64,000 bases of DNA from Pseudomonas sp. p1(2021b) (GCF_020151015.1 NZ_CP083746.1:1331001-1395000), one strand, 5' to 3'. Counted from the stretch's first letter, positions 18,691 through 28,692 are shown. Notes: a model not told the origin generated them from the letters alone. Numbers and translations are program-made.

Positions 18691-20631
18691 ATGAGGGCAA
18701 CCCAACACGGTGTGCTGGCCAACCTGGGCATGGCCCGCAAGCTCGGCCTGGGCTTTGCCCTGGTCCTGCTGCTGACCCTGGCGGTCGCCGCCATCGGCAT
18801 CTTCGCCCTCCACGGCGTCGGCCAGCGCTTCGACAGCCTGCGCCAGATGAGCCAGTTCAACACCGACCTGCTCAAGCTGCGCCAGCATGAGCAATCCTTC
18901 GCCCTGCGCTCGGACATCAAGGAAGCCGAAGCCCTGCGCAATGACCTCAAAAGCCTGGTCGAACGCGCCGGCAACCTGCCCGCCCTGGCCGCCGCCCAAG
19001 CCGACCTCAGCGCCTATGGCCAGGCCTTCGACGTCTTCGTCGAAGCGGTGCAGGCCAAGGAGCTGGCCCTGGATATGGCCAGCTGGTCGGTGTCCAGCGT
19101 GGCCAACAACCTCGATGTGCTGCAGATGGGCCTGGCCGACGACGGCACCTATACCCTCAAGCAGTCCCAGGGCCAGCAGGGCAGCGAGTTCCTCGAGCAG
19201 GCCGGGCAGGTGGCCCAGGTGTCGCGGTTGATGCTGCAGGCCATGGACGAGGCGCGGGTGCGCCTGGAGCAGGGGCGCAAGGGCGAGGAGGCGGTCAACG
19301 AAGGGCGTATCGCCCAGACCGTCGAGGCCGGCGCGCTGGTCGAGCAGCTCAAGGGCTCGGTGGCCGATGCCGGTTACCAGAGCGTGCTGGGTGAAGTGGC
19401 CGGGCACATCGCCAGCTTCTCGGAAAAGCTCAACGAATACACCGACCTGCTGGCCAAGGAGCAGGGCATCAAGGCGCAGTTGCAGGCCCGCGCCGAACAG
19501 GTCACCGCGCGGGTCGACCAGGCCTACGCCGCCCAGGAGCAGGCCATGCAGGGCGAGCTGGCCCGCAGCACCGTCGCCATCGGCCTGGCCACGGCCTTGG
19601 CGCTGCTGGTCGGTGTGCTGGCGGCCTGGTTGATCACCCGTGCCGTGGTCGGCCCGCTCAAGCGGGTGATCGCCCGGGCCCAGCGCATCGCTGCCGGCGA
19701 CCTGGCGATCGACACCGAAACCACCCGGCGCGACGAGGTCGGCCAGTTGACCCTGGCCATGCAGCAGATGGCGGCGGGGCTGTCCGGCATCGTCAGCGGC
19801 CTGCAACAGGGCATCGAACAGTTGGCCGGCAACGCCCAGGCGCTGTCGGCGGTCACCGAGCAGACCAACCGTGAGGTGGGCAGCCAGAAGGAAGAAACCG
19901 AGCAGGTGGCCACGGCCATGCAGCAGATGACCGCCACTGTGCACGATGTGGCGCGCAATGCCGAGGAGGCCGCCCAGGCCGCGCAGAGCGCCGACGACAA
20001 GGTCGAGTCCGGCCAGCAGGTGGTGCGTCAGAGCATGCAGCGCATCGAGCAGCTGGCGGCAGCGGCGGAAACGGCCAGCGCCAGCATCGACAGCCTCAGC
20101 GACGAGATCCACACCATTGGCGATGTGCTCGAAGTGATCAAGAGCGTCGCCGAGCAGACCAACCTGCTGGCGCTCAACGCGGCCATCGAAGCGGCCCGGG
20201 CCGGGGAGCAGGGGCGTGGTTTCGCGGTGGTGGCCGATGAAGTACGGGCCCTGGCCCGGCGTACCCGGCAGTCCACCGAGGAAATCGAGCGCCTGGTCGC
20301 CAGCCTGCGTGGCAATGCGGCCCAGTCGGTGGCGCAGATCCGTGGCAGTACCGAGCTGGTGCGCCTGGCGGTGGCCGATGCCTTGCACACTGAAAGCGCA
20401 CTGGGCAGCATCGCCGCAGCGGTTTCATTGATCCAGCAAATGAACCAGCAGATCGCCGCAGCGGCAGAGCAGCAGAGTTCGGTAGCCGAGGAGATCAGCC
20501 GCAGCGTCACGCAGATCCGTGGCAGTGCCGACCAGGCGGCGTTGGCCATGCAGGACAATGCCCGGTCCAGTGTGGAGCTGGCGCAGTTGGGCGATGAGCT
20601 GAAAGGAATGGTGGGGCACTTCAGGTTGTGA
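18691..20631 (+). CDS. methyl-accepting chemotaxis protein, HBM-like sensor domain
   Basis: A 646-residue chemoreceptor. TM1 spans about residues 17-37, followed by a helical periplasmic region of about 250 residues ([11 protein letters not shown], compatible with a helical bimodular domain). TM2 is near 290-312, then HAMP ([12 protein letters not shown]). The cytoplasmic signalling tip reads [20 protein letters not shown]. No C-terminal CheR/CheB-docking pentapeptide is present. ATG 18691 with AAAAGG upstream is preferred, since in-frame extension crosses REP sequences. The ligand is unknown; HBM receptors such as McpS bind organic acids. Confidence 0.9.
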   Translation: MRATQHGVLANLGMARKLGLGFALVLLLTLAVAAIGIFALHGVGQRFDSLRQMSQFNTDLLKLRQHEQSFALRSDIKEAEALRNDLKSLVERAGNLPALAAAQADLSAYGQAFDVFVEAVQAKELALDMASWSVSSVANNLDVLQMGLADDGTYTLKQSQGQQGSEFLEQAGQVAQVSRLMLQAMDEARVRLEQGRKGEEAVNEGRIAQTVEAGALVEQLKGSVADAGYQSVLGEVAGHIASFSEKLNEYTDLLAKEQGIKAQLQARAEQVTARVDQAYAAQEQAMQGELARSTVAIGLATALALLVGVLAAWLITRAVVGPLKRVIARAQRIAAGDLAIDTETTRRDEVGQLTLAMQQMAAGLSGIVSGLQQGIEQLAGNAQALSAVTEQTNREVGSQKEETEQVATAMQQMTATVHDVARNAEEAAQAAQSADDKVESGQQVVRQSMQRIEQLAAAAETASASIDSLSDEIHTIGDVLEVIKSVAEQTNLLALNAAIEAARAGEQGRGFAVVADEVRALARRTRQSTEEIERLVASLRGNAAQSVAQIRGSTELVRLAVADALHTESALGSIAAAVSLIQQMNQQIAAAAEQQSSVAEEISRSVTQIRGSADQAALAMQDNARSSVELAQLGDELKGMVGHFRL

Positions 20632-20643
20632 TCGCCTGTACCG

Positions 20644-20720
20644 GCCCTATCGCGGGACAAGCCCGCTCCTACAGGGAATACGCGAAACTTGTAGGAGCGG
20701 GCTTGTCCCGCGATAGGGCC
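20644..20720. repeat. REP pair (REPIN), GCGGGA class
   Basis: A near-perfect long inverted repeat of two REPs, GGCCCTATCGCGGGACAAGC and its reverse arm, between the MCP and the convergent benE gene. It could also work as a bidirectional terminator. Confidence 0.88.
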
Positions 20721-20739
20721 GCTACTGCCGATAAATCAA

Positions 20740-21930
20740 TCAGCCCCGGCGCGGGCTCAGGATCATCAAGGTCAGCACCCCCGCCACGATCCCCCAGAAC
20801 GCCGAGCCGATGGAAAACAAGGTGAACCCCGAGGCCGTGACCATGAAGGTGATCAACGCCGCCTCCCGCTCGCGCACCTCGCCCATGGCCACGCTCAACC
20901 CGTTCATGATCGAACCGAACAGCGCCAGCGCGGCGATCGACAGCACCAGCTCCTTGGGCAGGGCCGCGAACAGTGCCGCCAACGTGGCCCCGAACACGCC
21001 GGCGATGCCGTAGAAGATCCCGCACCACACCGCGGCGGTGTAGCGCTTGCTCGGGTCTTCATGGGCATGCGGCCCGGTACAGATCGCCGCGCTGATCGCG
21101 GCCAGGTTGATGCCGTGGGAGCCGAACGGTGCCAGCAGCAGCGAGGCCAGGCCGGTGGCCGAGATCAAGGGCGAGGCCGGTACCTGGTAACCGTCAGCGC
21201 GCAGTACGGCCACGCCCGGCATGTTCTGCGAGGTCATGGCCACCACGAACAACGGGATGCCGATGCTGATGGTCGCCGCCAGCGAGAAGCTCGGGGTGGT
21301 CCACACCGGCTTCGCCACCTCCAGGTGGAAGCCGCTGAAGTCCAGTAGGCCCAGGGCACCGGACAGCGCCGTGCCCACCAGCAGCGCCGCCAGCACGCAA
21401 TAACGCGGCGACAGGCGCTTGACCACCAGGTAGCTGAAGAACATGCCCAGGACCAGTACGGTGCGGTGTTGGGCGGCGACGAAGATCTCGCTGCCGATCT
21501 TGAACAGGATCCCGGCCAGCAAGGCCGAGGCCAGGGACGCCGGGATGCGCCGCACCAGGCGCTCGAAGCTGCCGGTCAGGCCGCAGATCAGTACCAGCAC
21601 CGCGCAGGTGATGTAGGCACCGATGGCCTCGCCATAGCTGACCCCGCCCAGGCTGGTGATCAGCAGCGCCGCGCCCGGGGTCGACCAGGCGATGGTCACC
21701 GGTGTGCGGTAGCGCAGCGACAGGCCGATGCTGCACACCGCCATGCCGATTGACAGGGCCCAGATCCACGAGGAGATCTGCGCACTGGTCAACCCTGCGG
21801 CCTGGCCGGCCTGGAACATCAGCACCAGCGAGCTGGTATAGCCGGTGAGCATGGCGATGAAGCCGGCGACGACGGCCGACGGGGAACTGTCTGCCAAGGG
21901 GCGCAACGGCGCGGAGGTGGCATCGGTCAT
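20740..21930 (-). CDS. benE: BenE family benzoate/H+ symporter
   Basis: A 396-residue membrane protein of the BenE/xanthine-permease-like fold with about 12 hydrophobic segments. Family blocks are IAWSTPGAALLIT, TSQNMPGVAVLRADGY and APFGSHGINLAAISAAIC. BenE proteins import benzoate with protons. No ben catabolic genes lie beside it here, so the substrate is provisional. It is divergent from the GST gene. Confidence 0.88.
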   Translation of the reverse strand: MTDATSAPLRPLADSSPSAVVAGFIAMLTGYTSSLVLMFQAGQAAGLTSAQISSWIWALSIGMAVCSIGLSLRYRTPVTIAWSTPGAALLITSLGGVSYGEAIGAYITCAVLVLICGLTGSFERLVRRIPASLASALLAGILFKIGSEIFVAAQHRTVLVLGMFFSYLVVKRLSPRYCVLAALLVGTALSGALGLLDFSGFHLEVAKPVWTTPSFSLAATISIGIPLFVVAMTSQNMPGVAVLRADGYQVPASPLISATGLASLLLAPFGSHGINLAAISAAICTGPHAHEDPSKRYTAAVWCGIFYGIAGVFGATLAALFAALPKELVLSIAALALFGSIMNGLSVAMGEVREREAALITFMVTASGFTLFSIGSAFWGIVAGVLTLMILSPRRG

Positions 21931-22074
21931 GGAAAAGTCCTTGTAAACGTGTAAGCAGTTTTTTCAGCGTACCGTGACCCGGCGCAATGCTTGCCATACA
22001 GCAACCATTGCATTTAGCCGTACAGTCGCCAACTATTGGGCACGATTGCGCAACTGCACGAGAGGGAAGGGGTG

Positions 22075-22677
22075 ATGTACAAGGTTTATGGGGATTACCA
22101 GTCGGGCAACTGCTACAAGGTCAAGTTGATGCTGCACCTGCTGGGCCGCCCTTACACATGGCATCCGGTGGACATTCTCAAGGGCGAGACCGAGACGCCC
22201 GAGTTCCTGGCCATGAACCCCAACGGCAAGGTGCCGGTGCTGCAGCTCGAGGACGGTACCTGTTTGTGGGAGTCCAACGCCATCCTCAACTACCTGGCCG
22301 ACGGCAGCGAGTTCCTGCCCAGCGAACCGCGCCTGCGCACCCAGGTGCTGCAATGGCAGTTCTTCGAGCAGTACAGCCACGAGCCCTACATTGCCGTGGC
22401 GCGCTTCATCCAGTTCTACCTGGGCTTGCCGGATGAGCGTGTGGAGGAGTACCGCAAGCTGCACAAGGGCGGCTACAAGGCGCTCAAGGTGATGGAGCGG
22501 CAGCTGCAGATGACGCCGTACTTGGTGGGAGAGCAGTATTCGATCGCCGATGTGGCGTTGTATGCCTACACCCATGTGGCCCATCAAGGTGGGTTCGACC
22601 TGGCCGAGTACCCGGCGGTGCAGGCTTGGCTGGCGCGGGTGGCGAGCCATCCGCGGCATGTGCCGATGGTCGATTGA
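22075..22677 (+). CDS. glutathione S-transferase family protein
   Basis: A 200-residue GST. The N-terminal thioredoxin-like domain has YGDYQSGNCYKVKLMLHLLG, NPNGKVPVL with the cis-proline, and the glutathione gamma-Glu contact in LWESNAILNYLA. The C-terminal helical domain has the N-capping block SIADVALYAYTHVA. ATG 22075 follows GAGGGAAGGGG. The substrate is not predictable. Confidence 0.92.
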   Translation: MYKVYGDYQSGNCYKVKLMLHLLGRPYTWHPVDILKGETETPEFLAMNPNGKVPVLQLEDGTCLWESNAILNYLADGSEFLPSEPRLRTQVLQWQFFEQYSHEPYIAVARFIQFYLGLPDERVEEYRKLHKGGYKALKVMERQLQMTPYLVGEQYSIADVALYAYTHVAHQGGFDLAEYPAVQAWLARVASHPRHVPMVD

Positions 22678-22712
22678 CCGGCCCCGCTTGCATACCGGGC
22701 CCAGAATCCCCG

Positions 22713-23084
22713 TCAGATCGCCGAGAAGCGCTTGTCCAGGTAGGCGATGATGTCCTTGGACTCGTACATCCAAGTCACCTGGCCCGCTTCCTCGATGCGC
22801 AGGCACGGCACTTTCACCCGGCCGCCGCCCTCGAGCAGGGCCTGGCGATGCACCGGGTCGTTCTTCGCATCGCGCAATTGCACCGGCACGTTCAGGCGGT
22901 GCAGGGTGCGGCGGGTCTTGACGCAGAACGGGCAGGCATGGAACTGGTACAGCGCAAGGCCCTTGGCCTCCTGCTCGACACGGGCCTGGGCCGCGGCGTC
23001 GCGCTTGCGCTTGGCCGGGCGGCTGATCCAGTCGCCGAACACGATGAGCTGGCCGAGGCCGACCCGCAAGGCTTTGACGATCAT
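22713..23084 (-). CDS. glutaredoxin-like / GST N-terminal domain protein
   Basis: A 123-residue protein with an N-terminal hydrophobic or amphipathic stretch (IVKALRVGLGQLIVFGDWI), then a thioredoxin fold with the redox motif CPFC, VPCL with the cis-proline, and MYESKDIIAYLDKRF. It is probably a membrane-associated glutaredoxin. The ATG at 23084 follows AGGAG. The longer frame to 23135 runs into the folE terminator. Confidence 0.88.
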   Translation of the reverse strand: MIVKALRVGLGQLIVFGDWISRPAKRKRDAAAQARVEQEAKGLALYQFHACPFCVKTRRTLHRLNVPVQLRDAKNDPVHRQALLEGGGRVKVPCLRIEEAGQVTWMYESKDIIAYLDKRFSAI

Positions 23085-23103
23085 GGGCAACTCCTGAAGA
23101 CAT

Positions 23104-23130
23104 GAAAAAGCCGACCCCCAAGGGTCGGCT
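23104..23130 (-). terminator. rho-independent terminator of folE
   Basis: On the minus strand AGCCGACCC pairs with GGGTCGGCT across a 4-base loop and is followed by a T-run (TTTTTCATG). It lies 17 bp after the folE stop. Confidence 0.9.
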
Positions 23131-23146
23131 CGCAATCACCGGCCGA

Positions 23147-23692
23147 TCACTTGATCAGGCTGAGGAACTCGCTGCGGGTCGCCGCATTGCTGCGGAATTC
23201 GCCGAGCATCACCGAGGTGATCATGGTCGAGTTCTGTTTTTCCACACCGCGCATCATCATGCACATGTGCTTGGCCTCGATCACCACGGCCACGCCGGCG
23301 GCGCCGGTCACCTGCTCCACGGCCTCGGCGATCTGGCGGCTGAGGTTTTCCTGGATCTGCAGGCGGCGGGCGAACATGTCGACGATGCGCGCGACCTTCG
23401 ACAGGCCCAGGACCTTGCCCTTGGGCAGGTAGGCCACATGGGCCTTGCCGATGAAGGGCAGCATGTGGTGTTCGCACATCGAGTACAGCTCGATGTCCCG
23501 GACCAGCACCATCTCGCTGTTGTCGGAGGTGAACAACGCGCCGTTGGTGACTTCTTCCAGGGTTTGTTCATAACCGCGGCAAAGGTACTTCATGGCCTTT
23601 GCGGCCCGCTTGGGCGTATCGAGCAGCCCTTCGCGGGAGACGTCCTCGCCGAGCTGGCTGAGGATCTCGGTGTAGTTCTGTTCCAGGGACAT
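23147..23692 (-). CDS. folE: GTP cyclohydrolase I
   Basis: First step of tetrahydrofolate (and pterin) synthesis, GTP to 7,8-dihydroneopterin triphosphate. 181 residues with the zinc and active-site block [37 protein letters not shown], and [13 protein letters not shown]. The ATG at 23692 gives [11 protein letters not shown], the usual start. An intrinsic terminator follows. Confidence 0.96.
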   Translation of the reverse strand: MSLEQNYTEILSQLGEDVSREGLLDTPKRAAKAMKYLCRGYEQTLEEVTNGALFTSDNSEMVLVRDIELYSMCEHHMLPFIGKAHVAYLPKGKVLGLSKVARIVDMFARRLQIQENLSRQIAEAVEQVTGAAGVAVVIEAKHMCMMMRGVEKQNSTMITSVMLGEFRSNAATRSEFLSLIK

Positions 23693-23762
23693 GGATCTAC
23701 CTGTGGGGATTAATCGCAAAGACGAAGGGTACGGCGGCCAGGGCCATGCTGCAAGCGCGGCG

Positions 23763-24323
23763 TCACTCGTCGCGGCCTTCGAGCATGGTCCGCTTGAGCA
23801 TCACGTACACCGCGCCCGTGCCGCCGTGGCGGGGCTGGCAGGAGGCGAAGCCGAGCACCTGCGGGTGCTGGCGCAGCCAGGTGTTGACGTGGCTCTTGAT
23901 CATCGGGCGCTTGCCATCCAGGCGCGCGGCCTTGCCGTGGGTGACGCGTACGCAGCGCACTTCCAGCTTGGTGGCTTCGGCGATGAAGTCCCAGAGCGTC
24001 TCGCGGGCCCGCTCCACGGTCATGCCGTGCAAGTCGAGGCTGCCCTCGAAGGCGATCTGGCCGAGCTTGAGCTTGCGGATCTGGCTTTCCTGCACGCCGT
24101 CGCGACGCCACATCAGCTCGTCCTCGGCGCCGACATCGATGACGAACTGGTCGGACAGCCCGTCGATCACCAGGGGCTGGTCGCTGCGCACCGTCGCGGC
24201 CTGGCGCAGGCCGGCCAGCTGCTTGCGGTCGGCCTTGGGCTTGCCGACATCGGCGCGGTCGTGCTTGATCGGTTTCACGCCGCGGATTTCGGCCTGGAAC
24301 AGGGAAAAATCGTCGTCTTGCAT
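23763..24323 (-). CDS. Smr domain protein (MutS2 C-terminal-like)
   Basis: A 186-residue protein with a C-terminal Smr nuclease-type domain: [34 protein letters not shown] and the final [11 protein letters not shown] block. Stand-alone Smr proteins act as RNA or DNA nucleases in some bacteria (for example SmrB on stalled ribosomes); this one has not been tested. GGAGG precedes the ATG at 24323. Upstream in-frame sequence is REP and not coding. Confidence 0.9.
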   Translation of the reverse strand: MQDDDFSLFQAEIRGVKPIKHDRADVGKPKADRKQLAGLRQAATVRSDQPLVIDGLSDQFVIDVGAEDELMWRRDGVQESQIRKLKLGQIAFEGSLDLHGMTVERARETLWDFIAEATKLEVRCVRVTHGKAARLDGKRPMIKSHVNTWLRQHPQVLGFASCQPRHGGTGAVYVMLKRTMLEGRDE

Positions 24324-24368
24324 GCTGCCTCCACGTGGGCGGCGTAGTGTACGCGAAAGCGCTTGTAT

Positions 24369-24485
24369 GTAGGAGCGGCCTTGTGCCGCGAAAGGGCCGC
24401 AGCGCGGCCCCAACGTTCTGTGCAATGGCCCAGATCCTGGGGCCGCTTCGCAGCCCTTTCGCGGCACAAGGCCGCTCCTACACAG
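24369..24485. repeat. REP pair (REPIN), GCGGCAC class
   Basis: Inverted arms TAGGAGCGGCCTTGTGCCGC and its complement at 24369-24394 and 24456-24485, each followed inward by short GGCCGC palindromes. Confidence 0.88.
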
Positions 24486-24506
24486 GGGAAGCCGGTGATC
24501 ACATCG

Positions 24507-24827
24507 TCAGTCGTGCTTTTTCATCAGGTGCGGCGCCAGGTTCAGCCCATGCCCACGGCGCAGGCGGATACGGCTACGCCGCCAGAAACGCACGCCCAGG
24601 TACAGCAGCACCAGCCCGCCGACCGTGAGCGTCACGGCCAGGGGACGGTTGGCGTTGAGTTCGGCCAGGGCATCGTAGTTGCCCAGCAGGCCGGCGATGC
24701 CGGCCATGGCCAGGAGGATGCCCAGGGTCGCCACCAGGGCGGACAGGCCGGCCGCCAGGCGCGCGCCCCAGTTGCGCGGCTCGCGCGGGCGCAGGCGCTT
24801 GGCGTCGAGACTGCCTTTGAGCTTCAT
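24507..24827 (-). CDS. hypothetical two-TM membrane protein
   Basis: A 106-residue protein with a basic N-terminus (KLKGSLDAKRLRPREPRNWG), two hydrophobic segments (about residues 25-47 and 63-82) and a strongly basic tail (FWRRSRIRLRRGHG). The first segment holds many small residues. No family is recognised. It is followed by a REPIN and lies downstream of the isochorismatase-fold gene, possibly co-transcribed. Confidence 0.65.
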   Translation of the reverse strand: MKLKGSLDAKRLRPREPRNWGARLAAGLSALVATLGILLAMAGIAGLLGNYDALAELNANRPLAVTLTVGGLVLLYLGVRFWRRSRIRLRRGHGLNLAPHLMKKHD

Positions 24828-24885
24828 TCCGATGTCCTCTGTGGGTATCCGGAATTCGACCTGGGCCCGGCCCTTGGGTTCCGCC

Positions 24886-25476
24886 TCAGATCAGGCTGGC
24901 GGTCGGGGCGACGCAGGCGAAGTTGTCGGCCATCACGGCCATTTCGCACTGGTGGATCTGTGCGGCCGGGATGACCGTGTCCTTGAAAGCCAGGTCGCGG
25001 GTGGTGGAGGCATCCTCGACCAGGGTGCAACGATAACCATAGTCCTTGGCGCGGCGCACGGTGGTGCTGACGCTGGAGTGGCTCATGAAGCCGCAGACGA
25101 TCAGGTCAAGGTGGCCCAGCTCCTGCAGCGTCTCGTGCAGCTTGGTGTTCTTGAACGCGTTGGGCATGCGCTTTTCGATGACGATTTCGCCTTCACGCGG
25201 CTCCAGGCCCGGGATGAACTCGCCACGGGCGCCCTGGGGGTCGAACAGGCCGCCGACGGTGCCCAGGTGGCGGACATGGATGATCGGACGGCCGGCTTTG
25301 CGTGCGGCGTCGAGCAACCGGGCGATGTTGGCCACGGCCTCGTCCATGCCCGACAGCGCCAGGGGACCGCTGAGGTACTCCTTTTGCGCATCGATGATGA
25401 TCAGGCTGGCTTGGCCCAGCTTGGCCGGCGGGTAGTCGCGGCCGCTGAGGCGGAACATCGTGGTTGGAACGGACAT
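24886..25476 (-). CDS. isochorismatase-fold hydrolase with Ser in place of the catalytic Cys
   Basis: A 196-residue isochorismatase-like protein. Asp29 (LIIIDAQKEYL) and Lys102 (VIEKRMPNAF) match the catalytic Asp and Lys. In the nucleophile loop, CGFMSHSSVSTTVRRA, the position normally held by Cys is Ser135 (codon at 25072-25074). Cysteine-less members such as PhzD do exist, acting on vinyl ethers. So the protein may be a non-cysteine hydrolase rather than an amidase. The ATG at 25476 starts MSVPTTMFRLSG. It is divergent from prmB. Confidence 0.88.
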   Translation of the reverse strand: MSVPTTMFRLSGRDYPPAKLGQASLIIIDAQKEYLSGPLALSGMDEAVANIARLLDAARKAGRPIIHVRHLGTVGGLFDPQGARGEFIPGLEPREGEIVIEKRMPNAFKNTKLHETLQELGHLDLIVCGFMSHSSVSTTVRRAKDYGYRCTLVEDASTTRDLAFKDTVIPAAQIHQCEMAVMADNFACVAPTASLI

Positions 25477-25654
25477 CAAGGGCTCCTTGGGTAGGGCTTT
25501 TGTATACCTATTCTCCCCTGCAACGGCGACAATGTGAATGGTTGACATTGCAGGCGGCATGGTTACTGGCTTCTGGCTACCGGCGGAGGATTCCGGGGGA
25601 ACATTTGCGGCGGCGGGCTGTTAGACTTTTGTACTGTCTGAAAAGGAGTCCCCC

Positions 25655-26563
25655 GTGATCACATCCCGTCTGCGCACCCTGCGCGACCATATCCGCTGGG
25701 CGGTCAGCCGCTTCCATGAGCACGAGTTGTTCTTCGGCCACGGTGCCGACAACGCCTGGGACGAAGCCCGCCTGCTGGTGCTGGGTGCCGTGCACCTGCC
25801 GTGGGAAGTGGCCGACAGCTACCTGGATTGCCAGTTGGAAGATGACGAGCGGGTGCGCTTGCAGCACCTGCTCAAGCGCCGTATCGAAGACCGCGTGCCA
25901 ACGGCCTACCTGCTGGGCGAGGCGTGGTTCTGCGGTATGTCGTTCCTGGTCGACGAGCGTGTGCTGGTGCCTCGTTCGCCCATCGGCGAACTGCTCGAGA
26001 AACGCCTGGAGCCCTGGCTGGCGGCCGAGCCGGCGCGCATCCTCGACCTGTGCACTGGCTCCGGGTGCATCGGCATCGTCGCCGCCGACGTGTTCCCCGA
26101 GGCTGAAGTGGTGTTGGCCGACCTGTCCTTCGAGGCGTTGGAAGTGGCCAACCAGAACATCGAGCGCCATGGCCTGGAGGAGCGGGTCTACACCGTGCAG
26201 GGCGATGGCTTCGCTGGGCTGCCGGGGCAGCGCTTCGACCTGATCCTGTCCAACCCGCCGTATGTCGATGCCGAAGACTTCGCCGACATGCCGGCCGAGT
26301 ACCACCACGAACCCGAGTTGGGCCTGGCCTGCGGCAACGACGGCCTGGACCTGGTGCGGCGCATGCTCGCCGAGGCGGCCGACCACCTGACCGAGAAGGG
26401 GTTGTTGATCGTCGAGGTGGGCAACAGCCAGGTGCATGTGGAGGCGCTGTACCCCGAGGTGGACTTCGCCTGGCTGGAGTTCGAGCGTGGCGGGCATGGC
26501 GTGTTCATGCTGACGGCCGAGCAGTGCCGGCAGCATCAGGAGCTGTTCCGCGCCAGAGTCTGA
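25655..26563 (+). CDS. prmB: ribosomal protein uL3 glutamine N5-methyltransferase
   Basis: 302 residues. A PrmB N-terminal domain ([15 protein letters not shown]) precedes an SAM-binding methyltransferase with [16 protein letters not shown] and the catalytic LSNPPYVD motif. It methylates the glutamine side chain of ribosomal protein L3. The start is GTG 25655 with AAAAGGAG upstream. The region folE ... prmB ... aroC keeps the usual pseudomonad order. Confidence 0.94.
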   Translation: MITSRLRTLRDHIRWAVSRFHEHELFFGHGADNAWDEARLLVLGAVHLPWEVADSYLDCQLEDDERVRLQHLLKRRIEDRVPTAYLLGEAWFCGMSFLVDERVLVPRSPIGELLEKRLEPWLAAEPARILDLCTGSGCIGIVAADVFPEAEVVLADLSFEALEVANQNIERHGLEERVYTVQGDGFAGLPGQRFDLILSNPPYVDAEDFADMPAEYHHEPELGLACGNDGLDLVRRMLAEAADHLTEKGLLIVEVGNSQVHVEALYPEVDFAWLEFERGGHGVFMLTAEQCRQHQELFRARV

Positions 26564-26570
26564 TGAAGCG

Positions 26571-26655
26571 GGGCCGGCACAAGGCCGCCCTTACAGAGGC
26601 GCGCAATCCCCTGTAGGAGCGGCCTTGTGCCGCGAAAGGGCCGCAAAGCGGCCCC
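26571..26655. repeat. REP pair (REPIN), GCGGCAC class
   Basis: A partly eroded left arm (GGCACAAGGCCGCCC) at 26576-26591 and an intact right arm at 26611-26640, then GGGCCGCAAAGCGGCCC. It is between convergent prmB and the next gene. Confidence 0.82.
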
Positions 26656-26667
26656 CTGGCTACACGC

Positions 26668-27456
26668 TCAGCGCGTAGCGATCCAGATCAGCAACCCCGC
26701 CTGGAACACCGCGAACGCCACCAGGCAGGTGATGGTAAAGCGCAGCCCGCTGTCCTCGCGCCGGTACTTGGCCACCCGCTCATCGCGCTCGCGCAGTTGC
26801 GCTTCCTTCTCCAGCAACTGCTGTTCGGCCTGCTGCAACATGCCCGCCGCTTCGAGGATGTCGACGCGCTGCACCTTCTCGCCGTTCCAGCTGCCTTTGA
26901 GCTGGCCCACCGGGGTTTCCACGATTCGTGCCTTGAGCAGTTGCCCGTCGGCGTACTCCACGTCCAGGCCCGCGCCGCGCAGCACGTGATCACGACGCAG
27001 GCGGCTGTCTTCGTTGAGGGCGTCCTTGCTCGGCAGGCTCATGCCCTCGACTTGGTAATGCGACCAACGCCGCTGCAGCCATTGCACCGCCTGGCCCAGC
27101 AGGAAGCGGCCCAGGCCGCGGTTCAGCGGCTCGAGCTGCAGTCCGCTGTCGCCACCGATGCGCACCAGGCGCTGCTCGTGGTCGACACGGATGTCCAGGT
27201 GGTTCTGTTCCTTGCGCACCTTCTGCCCAGGCAGGCGGATCACCAGGCGCAACAGGCTGTGTTCCTTGCTGTGGCGTTCGGCATGGCCGAATTCGACGAA
27301 GCGCAGCGGCCGCGCGCCGCTGGTGCGTTCGGTGGGCAGCGGCGCCAGGCGCAGCAGCTGGAAGTGTTCCGGGGCCAGGTCTTCCCAGGGCAGCGGGGCG
27401 CTTTCAGGGGCTTGTGGCTCTTCGTCCGCCTCAACGGCGGCGGGGGCGTCGGTCAT
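26668..27456 (-). CDS. conserved hypothetical protein, coiled coil and C-terminal TM anchor
   Basis: A 262-residue protein. The N-terminus is acidic and proline-rich (about residues 1-30). A soluble domain holds LRLVIRLPGQKV and HLDIRVDHEQRLVRIGG. A coiled-coil stretch follows at about 195-230 (LQQAEQQLLEKEAQLRERDE), then one hydrophobic helix at the C-terminus (FTITCLVAFAVFQAGLLIWIA). It looks tail-anchored in the inner membrane. No named family is recognised. The ATG at 27456 is chosen over an upstream frame that runs into REP DNA. Confidence 0.75.
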   Translation of the reverse strand: MTDAPAAVEADEEPQAPESAPLPWEDLAPEHFQLLRLAPLPTERTSGARPLRFVEFGHAERHSKEHSLLRLVIRLPGQKVRKEQNHLDIRVDHEQRLVRIGGDSGLQLEPLNRGLGRFLLGQAVQWLQRRWSHYQVEGMSLPSKDALNEDSRLRRDHVLRGAGLDVEYADGQLLKARIVETPVGQLKGSWNGEKVQRVDILEAAGMLQQAEQQLLEKEAQLRERDERVAKYRREDSGLRFTITCLVAFAVFQAGLLIWIATR

Positions 27457-27491
27457 CAGGGGTGTCCTCGAATGCACGGTGGGCGGGATAC

Positions 27492-27595
27492 GGGGCTGCT
27501 GTGCAGCCCTTTCGCGGCACAAGGCCGCTCCTACAGGCGCAGCGATCCCTCTGTAGGAGCGGCCATGTGCCGCGAAAGGGCCGCAACGCGGCCCC
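27492..27595. repeat. REP pair (REPIN), GCGGCAC class
   Basis: Inverted arms at 27511-27535 and 27552-27580, each flanked outward by GGCTGC/GCAGCC or GGCCGC/GCGGCC palindromes. Confidence 0.88.
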
Positions 27596-27653
27596 GAAGC
27601 ACCGCCTCGATAACCCCCGTTATCGGCAGCGAAAACGACTTCCTGAGCCCGAT

Positions 27654-28616
27654 CTATTCCCGCGTCACCTGGCGAACGAACGCGACGATCCGTTCCCCCA
27701 GCTCCCGCGCCAGCGGCAGTTCGGGGTTGCGGTAGCTGTCACGCTGCTGGCTCATGTTCCGAGGGCTGATGCGCAGCATGTGGTTCATGCCCTCGATCAC
27801 CACCAACTGCGCATCGGGCTTGGCCGCCTTGAGGCGCTCGGCGTCGGCCACCTCCACCTGCACGTCGTTGCGGCCCTGGAGGATCAGTGCTGGCATCGGC
27901 AGGCGGGCGAAGGCCGCCGCCGGGTCCTGGCGCAGCAGCGAGATCAGGTACGGCTGCACGCTCGGGCGGAACACCTCGCGCAGCGGGGCGGGCACGTCGA
28001 GGGTGGTCTGCCCGGCCTGCAGGCGGTCGATCACCGCATTGCCCCGCGCCAGTTGCGCAGGCGGCAGGCGCTGGGCCAGTTGTTCGCGCAGCACGTCCGC
28101 CACTGGCCTGCCGCTGCCGGCCACGGTGATCACCGCGCTGGCGCCGGCCTGTTCAGCAGCCAGGCTGGCGATCAGCGCACCTTCGCTGTGGCCGAGCAGG
28201 ATCAACGGGCCGAAGCGCGGGTCAGCCTTGAGCATTCGGCCCCAGGCCACGACATCGGCCACGTAGCGTTCGACGCTGAGGTCGCGCTCATCGGGGGTGG
28301 CCGGTTGGCTGGCGGCCACGCCGCGCTTGTCGAAGCGCACGCTGGCGATGTGCTCGCCGGCCAGCAGCAGGGCCAGGCGCTTGAGGTTGTCCAGACGGCC
28401 GCTGGCGGGGTTGTTGCCATTGCGGTCGGTGGGGCCGGAGCCGGCGATGATCAGCACCACCGGTGGCGGCGTGGGCTCCTGGGGCAGCAACAGGCTGCCA
28501 TGCAGCACGCCCTGGCCGGTGTCCAGGTCGATGGGGCGTTGCAGGACGGTAGGGGCGGCGGCCTGGGCGAGGCTGGCGCACAGCAGCAAGAGGAGGGCGG
28601 CGAAGCGCAACATCAT
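27654..28616 (-). CDS. periplasmic alpha/beta hydrolase
   Basis: A 320-residue protein with a signal peptide (MMLRFAALLLLLCASLAQAAA). The alpha/beta hydrolase fold has the oxyanion region VVLIIAGSGPTDRNGNN, the nucleophile elbow LLGHSEGALIA and the catalytic histidine in EGMNHML. It is probably an esterase or lipase-like enzyme; the substrate is unknown. ATG 28616 or 28613 can start it. It is divergent from aroC. Confidence 0.88.
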   Translation of the reverse strand: MMLRFAALLLLLCASLAQAAAPTVLQRPIDLDTGQGVLHGSLLLPQEPTPPPVVLIIAGSGPTDRNGNNPASGRLDNLKRLALLLAGEHIASVRFDKRGVAASQPATPDERDLSVERYVADVVAWGRMLKADPRFGPLILLGHSEGALIASLAAEQAGASAVITVAGSGRPVADVLREQLAQRLPPAQLARGNAVIDRLQAGQTTLDVPAPLREVFRPSVQPYLISLLRQDPAAAFARLPMPALILQGRNDVQVEVADAERLKAAKPDAQLVVIEGMNHMLRISPRNMSQQRDSYRNPELPLARELGERIVAFVRQVTRE

Positions 28617-28692
28617 TGGGCTACTACGTGGGAGGGATGTCGGTTGGACCGGGGGCTTGGCGGAAGGTTCTGGTTCGGCGTTCGCCTGAGCT

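Noticed and set aside
18406..20388. 660-residue minus-strand open frame
   Set aside because: Antisense shadow of the MCP and of the end of the MocR gene, leucine/glycine/histidine-rich without domains.
20644..20720. Inverted repeats considered as a CRISPR array
   Set aside because: Repeats are dispersed palindromes of REP type without regular spacers, and no cas genes are present.
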